The position numbers and the translations under genes were made by a program. A DNA stretch of 64,000 nt from NCBI GenBank assembly GCA_001910725.1, contig MJGA01000007.1:310001-374000 (forward strand). Direction: 5' to 3'. Of the stretch, positions 24,620 through 34,400 are shown piece by piece. The DNA is from Phanerodontia chrysosporium. Its lineage: Eukaryota > Basidiomycota > Agaricomycetes > Polyporales > Phanerochaetaceae. Below the pieces are notes generated by a model. The model made no database searches. It saw nothing but the letters and a program-made list of their open reading frames with translations, and was not told the DNA's origin. How positions within the stretch are numbered: the stretch's first letter is position 1; the number at the start of each line of letters is the position of its first letter.

Positions 24620-26659
24620 GCGGTCGGGAGACGCTGTGAGAGGAGAAGCGGGAGCACGCGATCCATGATTCGACGGAAGTGTCCAGCGCCCCGCGCGGTC
24701 GAAGATGAGGAAGTAGAGGGGACGACGAGCTGGCAGACCGCTTGTCTAAGGTTGCCCTCTGAATATCGTAGTCTAGGCTGATACCACCATGAGGGTGAGG
24801 ATTAGGGAGCGCAGACGACGATGTTTTCAATGAAAGATGGATGGCTGGCTGGGCGCCGTGTTTTGTGTTCGAACGTTTGCGAAAGGTCGTTGGCTCAGCT
24901 GAGCGTTGCGATGTTGGTATTTGTGAGGATGTCTTGCGCTCTCCAGAGGGCTGCGAGGTTTTATAGGACATGTAGAACTCTCTGATATTGCTCGGGTCAG
25001 CGACATCCTCTTCAGCTCGTAAGTCTTGCTCACATTCTGAATCAACAATATTCACAGCAACAGGGAATAGAGTACAGCTTCAGAAGAGCCTGGGTGAATG
25101 CGACACCGGTTATTGGGCGATGACAGCACAAGCACCATTACTAGACTCACATAATCCTCACAGGACAGCAAAGCAACAGTTCAAAAGCTCCCAAAGCAGG
25201 TTTTGCAACGACAAGCAGATATACAGATCCAGAAAAGCCTCGCAAGACTGAACACGTGAAGGCGGCCGGGCTACGCGTGGATAATTTGAGTCCCAGGATT
25301 GGGTTGGGGGATCGGGCAAGGGTTACCGTCCGAGCGAGTGCGGGGTCAGGGTACGAATTAGGTTGGAGGACCAAGGATCGTGAGGGCAGGAGGCGAGTGA
25401 ACGAGGCAAGGAGCGACAGGTGAGACAGAACGAACGTCGAGACTCGAAGGAGTGACCGATGGGACGAGCAGGCGAGAAAACGAGGTCGAGGAGAAACCCT
25501 TTCGCTGGCAGAGTAAGTAACGGCGAGCCCTGCACGTGGCAAAATTTCAGAGGAAGTATCAACGGCAATTGGTTCCGCCAGTAATTGACGGTGCCTTGCT
25601 CTCGGACTTCATACGGGTCACCCGAGTCTGCACACGTTCCTCGCGATGTTGGGCTCGACGATCCCGACGCTGTGCAGGACGTGCTCTGGCATTTCCGCGA
25701 CACCGACATCCCAGCAGTAATGATGCGGCGGTCTGGAGGCAGCCGGGGGCGGCGTTGCGGGGTTTGTTCGCGGGATGATCGATTGTTGTCAACGCTACGT
25801 TCCGGTCTGCGAACGGCCATGACGACAACCAGCTATAACATGTGTGTGCGTATGTTCAGTTCTCTATTTCCGCCCTCATGACATAGAGCATAATCTGCTC
25901 TCTGTAGATTTTTCTCCCTATCTATCGACTTCACGACCAGCCATGACGGAGGCACGGGCAACCCAATCATCCCATAATTAACTGGCGGATCAGTGATTAT
26001 CATTGCGAGGGCGAGCAGAGAGATTGCGACGTCCCGCAGCTGCGTCCGGACACTTCGGTGGGTGCCTGAGGTCAAGACTCAACTACATACCTGAAGAGAC
26101 GCGTATGAAAGGACGCCGTCGGTGACGAGCTTGCACGGGCGAGTCCTTTATTCCAAACGGTACCGTGTTTGTTGCAAGCCGCTAGCATGTAACGCGGACG
26201 CACGCACGCACTGCTAGTTTCGAGTATCTGATCCCTCGTCGTATAGGCTGAGATTTTTGGTGACCTGTTACATTCCTGCAACGAATTTGGAGTTCATGTA
26301 GTCTGAACAGCGAGAAGGCATGTCGTTAGCACCGCCGCTCTCTCGCTCCCCCAGTCGCCCGCTGAGCCCACGAGCTAGACAAGCTCTCGCGGGAGCATAT
26401 TCGTAGTGTTCCCAATCGTACAGAAGGGTAGGTCGAGACGGAATACTTCGCCGGAGCGTCATGGAACGTCTACGAGCTCGTGCCTGTGTACCCCTCGACG
26501 TCCGATGCTAGAAGCAGCGTCGTCTACATGCTCGAGATATCTCCTCAAGCTGGTGATGAAGAATGTATTCTAGCTTTCGGCACGTCGTAGGACGTAAGCC
26601 AAACAAACATGAAAAGAGAAAATGCCAATAAATTAAACCATACCGTACAGTACAAGTCC
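24620..26659. other. 2-kb region, mostly without a recognised gene
   Basis: The part nearest 24620 probably holds upstream exons and the promoter of the low-complexity gene. A minus-strand frame at 24381-25055 containing MSYKTSQPSGERKTSSQIPT is the best candidate for its N-terminus. From about 25060 to 26659 only short frames without domains are present. Confidence 0.4.
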
Positions 26660-27210
26660 TCACATCTCAATATCCTGCTCCACCGGTATTGACGGGGCAG
26701 TGGACGCAGTCGGACGCTTCCCTTCCCGTCCAAGCCCTGCGGCGCGTTCAGCTTCCTCGATAGTATATGCAGGTTCCCTGAGTTGCTTGAGTCGCCGTTT
26801 GTGAACTTTACTCTTCCAATGCGATTTAAGAGCAGCGTCGGTTTCATAGTATCTGCCCACAGGTCAGACTGTGTTTCAAAGGAGCCGAGAGCTGCTTACT
26901 TGGCGCACTCAACGCAGTAGTGTTGCGCGAGACCTGGTTTTTCGTAGTCTATTGGCTGAGCCTCTAGAGCAGCACGATTCTATGGGGCATGTTCTGAGTA
27001 ACTGTCTATGAGGCATGAATGCAGTGTCCTCGCACCTTCGGGTCTAAGTCTATGAGCTGAATCTGGTCCAGATCCTTCGTTCGTGCCTAAGCGATATATC
27101 AGTGAAGAGCTCGTGAAAACTTGTTACCTGTAGCAACATACTCGTGTCCGTGCGGCTCTGTGCACATCTCTTTGGGCATGATGTGTTCTTGAACGGCGTA
27201 AACGACCCAT
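26660..27210 (-). CDS. BUD20: BUD20/ZNF593-type C2H2 zinc-finger protein (60S ribosome biogenesis)
   Basis: Four exons (27210-27142, 27086-27036, 26979-26900, 26852-26660) give 130 residues, the usual size for this family. The N-terminus [20 protein letters not shown] is the basic leader typical of Bud20. It is followed by [15 protein letters not shown] and [19 protein letters not shown]. The single zinc finger has Cys-x2-Cys in CVEC and His-x5-His in HWKSKVH, then the conserved [22 protein letters not shown] tail. In yeast, Bud20 is a shuttling factor needed for nuclear export of pre-60S ribosomal particles. All splice junctions restore the family consensus exactly, so the model is strong. 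The gene is transcribed divergently from the AP endonuclease gene. Confidence 0.95.
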
Positions 27211-27452
27211 TTTCTGTTTTGGAGGTGTGGTGGAAGGAGGTGCGACCACAGCAAAATGCGCCTCCAAAAGCGGCTAAAGCTGCAAATCTCAGATCCGCAT
27301 CACGTGATTTTGGAGGGTTTGCGGGGTAGAGCGCTTAAGGCTGGCACGGTTGACCGTCGCGACCTGATAATTACACTGGACTTGTCCTCTTCACTGTCCC
27401 TTCTCTACTTCTCAAAAGACTGCGCAATACGAAACTGACGTACTGCACTGTA
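27211..27452. promoter_or_regulatory. Shared divergent promoter, BUD20-like gene and APN2
   Basis: 242 bp separate the two start codons, so both promoters must lie here or overlap the leaders. No clear TATA box was seen. A pyrimidine-rich stretch at about 27375-27415 precedes the plus-strand gene. Coupled expression is only an inference from the distance. Confidence 0.55.
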
Positions 27453-29544
27453 ATGAGGATACTCTCATGGAATATTGTAAGCATCCTGTCCCTGAACTGA
27501 CGGCTGCGTGTTCACGAACTTCGACGCGTCGAGACAGAACGGCATACGCACGCTTCCTCAGTATCACCCGTAAGTGGTCGTAGCGAACGCACAACGGAAT
27601 TAACGACGTGTACATGGCTAGGTGGAATACGATGAAGGACTGCCAAGGCATTCTTGAAGAAGTAGGTGCCGACATCATTTGCTTCCAAGGCAAGCCTTAG
27701 CTTGGGACCGTAAAGTGCTGGGTGCTCACCTACCTGGGCTTAGAGATGAAGTCTAGCCGCGCTGCGCTTTCCCGAGATGTCGCTATTCCAGAAAAATACG
27801 CGTCGTTCTTCTCCTTCCCGATCTCGAAAGGAGGCTACAGCGGCGTCGCCATCTACACAAAGACTTCGGAGGTTGTTCCTCTGAAGGCCGAGGAAGGCTT
27901 GTCCGGGAAACTCCAGCCGAAGCCGCCGCTTTCTGTGGATGAGCGCATCTCCTCAACGTATCCGTCTGTGGATGACATCACGGCATACCCTGACGAAGAC
28001 GGCAACGTTCCAGAGACTTTCGACGAGCTGGACTCAGAAGGCCGTGGGCTTGTCCTCGACTTCGGGCTCTTCGTCCTGATCAATGTGTACTGTCCTAACG
28101 AGACCTCAGATGCGCGACTCTCGTTCAAAATGAACTATCACCTCCTACTTGCCGAACGGGTTCGGCAGCTCATCGACGAGGGACGCGAGGTCATAGTTGT
28201 CGGAGACATGAACATATGCGCAACGCCTCTGGACCACTGCGATGGTCATCTGGACAGCGTGAAAGACGTGTTCTGGGATCATCCTGCGAGAGCATGGTTC
28301 CGCCATTGGTTGGATCCACAAGGGCCTATGGTGGATGTTGTCCGCACCTTCTGGCCCCAGCGGAAAGGGATGTTCACATGTCAGTACGTCTCTGATACGT
28401 CTTAAGACTACGATGATGTGACCATCGCCCTAGGCTGGAATATGCGTATCCAAGCGCGTGAGACCAACTATGGCACACGCGTCGACTACATTCTCGTCAC
28501 GAGAGGCCTACTTCAGTGGATCAAACAAGGTGACATCCAGCCTTCGGTGAAAGGCTCGGACCATTGTCCTATTTATATTGACCTGCACGATGAGATTACT
28601 CTGGACACGGGGGAGAATATTAGGTTACGGGACGCCATGAAGCAGTGCCACGAGCCCAAGATCGTTCCTCGTATCTCCGCTAAGCATTGGGAAGAGTTCT
28701 CTGGCAAGCAAACGCTGCTTTCCACCTTCTTCGGGAGGAAGAGCGAGACCAAATTATCAGTGGACAAAACGTTAGACCAGAATTGTCCCGTCTCATCTCC
28801 TTCCTCGACCCCTCCGGAGGCCGCGAACGCCGAAGCTGGATCTTCTACGTCTGCCGGCAAGATTTCCTCGACTCGTCCCACAGATGCTTTGACGAGGAAG
28901 CGCTCTCTATCTCGAACAGGCTCCGCAGGGGTGGCGAAGAAGAAGCAGAAGAAAGACCCTGGACAACAAACACTCGGTTCGTTCTTCGGGAAGCCGGCTA
29001 CCTCCAAGGGCGTGTCTTCGAGCAAGCAGAAAGCGGAGATCATTGAACTTGACATCGACCCCGAACCGTCTCTGACCCAGGCGACCGACAAGTCCGATGA
29101 CGCAGACCAACTTGACGCAGACTATCAGCTCGCATGCGAACTAGCTTCGTCGCAAGAGTGCACGCCCACGCCCTCGTCATCGCAATCGGCAGCACGCTCG
29201 CCGTCAGAGAGCAAGGCCGCTTGGGCGAGTGTCTTCGCACCCCTCAAACCGCCGAATTGCACAGTCCACGGCGAACCAGCGCGGCGGTATACCGTGAACA
29301 AGCCTGGTCCAAACAAGGGCCGGGCGTTCTTCGTATGTTCCCGGTGCGTAGCAAAGCGTGTTTGCCTTGGTTCTGAAACCCGTGCTGATGGTCGCTGAAC
29401 AGACCCGTCGGTCCCGGGTACGACAAGGGCAAAGGGGAGCGGCTACGACATGAGGTTAATCACGAATACCGGTGTAATTACTTCAAGTGGGCTAGCGACG
29501 TGAAGCGGGATCCGTCCGCGTCAGGGTCGAAGAAGCCACCGTAA
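27453..29544 (+). CDS. APN2: AP endonuclease 2 (APN2/APE2), DNA repair
   Basis: Six exons (27453-27476, 27538-27569, 27622-27689, 27744-28379, 28434-29343, 29403-29544) encode 603 residues. The start MRILSWNINGIRTLPQY and the motifs DIICFQE, KGGYSGVAIYTK, NVYCPNE, VVGDMNICATPLDH, RVDYILVT and KGSDHCPIYIDL form the Mg-dependent exonuclease III fold, with catalytic Glu, Asp, Asn and His residues in place. The C-terminal half carries two PCNA-binding-like boxes (QTLLSTFF near 28710 and QQTLGSFF near 28963). It ends in a GRF zinc finger (CTVHGEPARRY, GRAFFVCSRP, CNYFKWA), the mark of class II Apn2/APE2. It repairs abasic sites and 3'-blocked ends. Intron 27690-27743 has a GC donor. Confidence 0.95.
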
Positions 29545-30003
29545 GAGGGGCCAAGTCGACGCCGCTTTATGACTGTATTGGAACAGATCGGTTTTATGTT
29601 ATCCTTGGAACGGAGAGTAGTTGAGTTACGCCTGCCTTCTCGTACCTGAGGCTGCTTGCGGAGGAGTGAAGAGCCAAAAGCTGTTCCCCGCATTACAGAA
29701 TCACCTCCGCTACTTCATGGCCATCATCGATTCCAGGTCCCCGCTCACCATGCGCAGCCACGAAGACCCGGAGACATCGTTCGAACAATGCTTCACAATG
29801 TCAAAAAGGGTTCAGGTGACGTCGCGCATGCGCATCTTGATCCCCGCCATTGTTTGGTGGTGATCACGTTGGCGATGGCGGGGAACTCGCTGCCTGCGAG
29901 TCATCGGGTTTCTGGGTCTTATAGATACTCTGATGTTGGCTCGTACTCTGCCACCGGTGCCTTCTGCAACAGGTCGACGTCTATCCGCGATACCCTCTTG
30001 TGC
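29545..30003. other. Intergenic region upstream of family member C
   Basis: This 460-bp gap lies between two plus-strand genes and contains no recognisable coding exon. It is probably the APN2 3' UTR and the promoter of the next gene. Confidence 0.4.
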
Positions 30004-30827
30004 ATGGGAGAAACAACTTGTCCCAATGGCATCTGGGAGCGTCCGCCTGCGTGGAGGTTCGCACGATCAGCTTCAACAATTCCTGGGCTCACAACAGACG
30101 AGATACAAGCTTTGCACGTGTGTGATAGCTATCTTTTGTTTGCGGTTCGTATTCATGCTAGGATTATCAACTGCAGGTCGCCATACCGCCCGCAGCACGG
30201 GACTATCTAGACTACACAACCTGGACGAAACAATCCCCGCAGAAAATTGCCAACTTTCTAAAGCACGTATGTAACGTCTCTGACTGAATCCGCGCAAGCA
30301 AAGCATGACCAGTTGTTGCAGATGATAGAGACGTTGCCCTTCCTTTCCCGTTATCAAGACGCGTGGCCTGCCGAGGGGTGCATGCGAGACTATCTCCAGC
30401 GGCGAAATGAGAGACAGAAATCTACCTGGCCAGCTCGAGTGAATGCTAAGAAGCGCAATGAATTCTGGAAACGCAACAAGAGTCCAGCCTGGAAGGTAAC
30501 CTGTACTTTTGTAGGATCCCGCAGTGTAATGGACTGAACGACGCTACATAGGGTGAATCTGTGCAAGTCAAACGTGTAATCCGGAAGACTCCCAGAGAGC
30601 GTACAGGTGCAGCTGCGGTGCAACAATTCCTTCAGACAACCCGTCCCGCGATGGACAGTCTGTTGACTGTCTTCATTCAAGGCGGTATAACCGATGAGGA
30701 CCACTTGGACGCTTTTGCACGTCTTCCTGAAGCAGAACAAGCGCAGTTCCTGAGGAAGGACTTAGGATTGAATGCCTTGCATGTCAGGATTGTGCGGCTC
30801 GCAATCCTCGAGTGGACAAAGTGTTGA
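30004..30827 (+). CDS. Paralogous family member C, unknown function, 3' end altered by a retrotransposon
   Basis: Exons 30004-30117, 30177-30266, 30322-30495 and 30552-30827, all in phase 0, encode 217 residues. Exon 1 ends RSASTIPGLTTDEIQALH, matching VPGMTNDEKAALH in A and VPGLTATERADLK in B at the same intron position. Exon 3 carries LPFLSRYQDAWPAEGCMRDYL and a Lys/Arg-rich run. Exon 4 holds the C-terminal helical domain (VQQFLQTTRPAMDSLLTVFI, then FLRKDLGLNALHVRIVRL). The final codon and stop (TGT TGA, 30822-30827) are the first six bases of a copia LTR. Without the insertion the frame would read through AAG TCA TGA, so only the last residue changes, from Ser to Cys. Function unknown. Confidence 0.75.
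30817..30821. repeat. Target-site duplication, left copy (CAAAG)
   Basis: The five bases CAAAG directly precede the left LTR and recur directly after the right LTR. A 5-bp duplication is the usual footprint of Ty1/copia integration. Confidence 0.93.
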
Positions 30828-31224
30828 AAGTCGCCCCGCCAGGGCGCACTCAAAACCGTCGTGCAGACGGAAGTCAAAAGCTCCGGCGCGCCCGGAGGGC
30901 TGAAGCGCCGAGCGCCCATCAAAAGATGCGCCGTCGGCGTATCCTTACAAGGTCTCGCGGCGGGACAAGTCTCGCCGCCTTCCCCATTCCTCTTTTCCGC
31001 TCTGAGTAATCGTTAGATTAGATTCCGTAGTTATCAATCCCCAGCGCTCCCTTATCAATCCTCTAGATTAGATTCCGCCTTTTTCAGAGCGAGCATTTTT
31101 CATTTGATTATTACCTACTTTAGATACATGGAAGCAAATCTATGTAGGGTATAAAACTCGTAGAATAATCCCAAAAATATGATCTCGCTGTTCTCCTCCA
31201 TCCCAGAGTCTGCGCATCACAACA
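30822..31224 (+). repeat. Left LTR, 403 bp
   Basis: It begins TGTTGAAAG and ends CATCACAACA. TATAAA at about 31150-31155 is a candidate core promoter, leaving only about 70 bp for R and U5. The proximal half contains GC-rich inverted repeats, and the centre contains a repeated TTAGATTAGATTCCG-like unit (about 31014-31029 and 31063-31078). Confidence 0.96.
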
Positions 31225-31243
31225 GGTTATGAGCCCCGCGCTC
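31225..31243 (+). promoter_or_regulatory. Primer-binding site for a half initiator-Met tRNA
   Basis: The bases GGTTATGAGCCCCGCGCTC start immediately after the LTR. Their complement contains CTCATAA, the anticodon loop of eukaryotic initiator tRNA-Met, flanked by a GC-rich stem. Drosophila copia and yeast Ty5 prime from the internally cut 5' half of this tRNA, and the position and sequence here fit that mode rather than priming from the tRNA 3' end. Confidence 0.8.
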
Positions 31244-31402
31244 TAAGTCGCCCCAAACACCATCTCACCCTTTGCTACGGTCAACGCGGACCGAATCTTG
31301 CTGCTGCAGATCCATCGCGGATCACCCCTGTGACATCACCGGACGTCAGATACGTCGGACCACACCTAGGCGCCAGATCGCTGATCTCGCCACGCGAGCA
31401 AG

Positions 31403-34400
31403 ATGTCGGACGCGCCGCACACCGTACGCATCGAGCCTCTCAAAGGCTCAGAAAACTACTTTTCTTGGTCTATTCAGGAGAAGGACATCCTCACCGAGCT
31501 CGACCTACTCGAGTACGCCACGGGGGAAACAACGTGCCCCGAGGGGACCGCTGCTACCGCCTGGAAGCGGAAAGATCGGAAGGCGATCTCCGCGATCCGC
31601 CTCCGATGCTCTCCCGCCGTCACCATACACATCGCGTCTTGCGAGACCGCGAAGTCAGCGTGGGACACGCTGAAAAATATGTATGCGACCCAGGGCACCA
31701 TGGCTAAGGTCACGCTGGTGAGGAGGCTACAGAAGTACGAGATGAGTGAGGGGGCGGACATGGAGGACGAGCTGAGAAAGCTCACCGAGATGCGGGCCGA
31801 GGCCGCAGAAGCCGGCGGCAAGATCACAGACGAAGACTTCGCCTTCAACATCTTGTCCGCGCTTCCCCCCAGCTGGGAAAGCTTCGTCGCCGCTCAAAAC
31901 AACGTCGAGAAGTCGTCCGACGTCATCGGACGCGTCCTGAGCGAAAACCTTCGACGGCAATCGAAGGGGGACACGACCACCGCGCTCGTCGCGCGCAACG
32001 GCAAGCCCGGCAAGAAGCCGAAGAAGTCCAAATTCCTGAAGGGGGTGTTCTGCCACGGCTGCGGCAAGGAGGGACACCTGAAGAACGTCTGCCGTTCCTC
32101 GAACCAGGGATCTGGCGCGGGCGGCAACACGAGCCGCGCCCACCTCGCTGAGTCGCGCGAAGCCTCGAACGACTCGTACTCATTCGTAGCGACTACTCTA
32201 GCCTACGCGAGCACCCCAGGCACCGAGTGCTGGTTGGGGGACAGCGCGTCCGAGCGCCACATCGTGCGCGACCGCGCCGCTTTCAAGAACCTCACCCCCA
32301 CTCCCGGCCACACCATCGTCGGTGTCGGCAGCACAGCCGCGCTCGGACAAGGCGACGTCGATGTCGTCTTCACCACGCCGAAGGGGAAAATCACCGCCAC
32401 CCTGAGGAACTGCCTCTGGTCGCCGAACCTCCCACACAACCTCCTCGCGCTAGGCCGGCTCACCTCGGCCGGTATGTCTTTCCACGGCACCGGCAACCTC
32501 CTTCACATCAAGGACCGCGATCGCGTTATCGCTGTCGGTCACAAGATGGGCCAGCTCTACCGCATGGACATGACGTCACGATCGTCCTCGGGACATACAC
32601 CGGCGCCTTCCACTCTCGCGTTCGCGGCGCGCAACAGCGCGCGCACCTGGTACGAATGGCACTGCGCACTCGGACACATCAACGCGACGCAACTCCAGGA
32701 AATGTACCGCAAGGGCCTCGTCGAAGGCATGGACGTCGATACGTCCTCGGACCCTGGATTCGTCTGCGACGCCTGCATTCAGGCCAAGCACTCGCGCGCT
32801 CCGTTCCCCGAGATCGCATCAGGCACCATCGATCAGGTCGCCGATCTCATCTACTCGGACATCTGGGGACCGGCACGCGTTGCGTCATTGCAGGGCAATG
32901 TCTACGCGATCACATTCACCGACGCGAAGTCGCGTTTCGTCGCGGTCGATTTCATGAAGACGCGCGACGCCGCCCTCGACCGTTTCCAGAAGGTCGAACA
33001 ACTCATCGAGCGGCAGCTAGGCCGCCGCGTCAAGGTCCTACACGTGGACAACGCGAAAGAATACACGGAGGGGAAATTCCGCGCCTACGCCGAATCCCGC
33101 GGCATCATCATCCGCACCACGGCACCCTATTCCCCCGCTCAGAACGGCGTCGCGGAGCGTCTCAACCGCACGCTGATGGAACGCGCACGCGCGATGCTGA
33201 TCGCGCGCTCCCTCCCCAAGTTCCTGTGGCAAGAAGCGTGGGCGTACGCTTGCTACCTTCGGAACCGCACCCCCACCCGCGCGCTCTCAGGCAAGACCCC
33301 CTACGAGGCTCTCTGGGGACAGAAACCGGATGTGCGCGCTGCGCGCGATTTCGGCACACCCTGCTGGGTGCTCGTCCCCGAGAACCGGCGCGACAAACTC
33401 GCTGCGAAGAGCGAGCGATACATCTTCACCGGGATCAGCGCGTCTAGCGCCGGCTGGCGCTACTACGTCCCAGGCCTCCGGCAAGTCCTGGTCTCGCGCG
33501 ACGTCATCTTTGAGCGCGAGCGAGAGTCTCCAAGCGTCCCCTTCACGCTTGAGGGGGAGAGTGAGACCGCTCCCGAGCCATCCCCCGCCGCAGGCGCGAC
33601 ACCGCCGCCGCCGACATCGCAAGCGCCGGAAACTTCCACCTCGGAATCGGTCAAGGCGTCACCCTCGACGCCAAACAAGCCTGAAGACGCCGCTTGGGCA
33701 CAATTCAAGTCACAACTCAGGAACGTCACGATACGCCCCACACGCCAGAGGACCCGTATCGACTACCGCGCCCTACACGAAACCGGCACACGCATCCCGA
33801 AGCCACCTTCGGAGGACGACGACTCCGATCCGTCACCGGATCAGTACCATAGCGCCCAGGCATACTTCTGCTACGCCGCTATGGACTCGGACCACCCTCG
33901 CTCGGTCGACGAATGCAAGACTCGCGACGACTGGCCGAAATGGAAGGCCGCCATGGACGCCGAGATGGCTCAGCTCGAAGCCAACGGCACCTGGAAGAAG
34001 GGGGAGCTGCCCCCGGGCCGCAAAGCCATCGGCAGCAAATGGGTCTTTGCCATCAAACGCCACCAGGACGGCTCGATCGACAAGTACAAGGCTCGCCTCG
34101 TCGCACAAGGCTTTTCTCAAATCGCCGGACAAGATTACTTCGACACTTTCTCACCCGTCGTCCGCCAAGAAACTTTCCGCGTCGCCACAGCTCTCGCCGC
34201 TACCGAAAACCTCGACTCCGACGCGCTCGACATCGTTGGCGCTTATCTCCACGGACCGCTCGAGGAGGAGATCTACATGCGCCAGGCACCCGGCTACGAC
34301 GACGGATCAGGGCAAGTCTACGTCCTCATCAAAGCCCTCTACGGACTCAAGCAGGCAGGCCGCGTCTGGAACCACCTGCTCAACCACGTCCTCACAAGCC

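Noticed and set aside
27690..27743. GT donor alternative for APN2 intron 3
   Set aside because: No nearby GT keeps the conserved DIICFQ-EMKSS junction in frame. The GC donor has the better flanking consensus.
32227..33447. 406-codon overlapping frame inside the copia polyprotein
   Set aside because: Shadow frame of a GC-rich coding region, with no domain.
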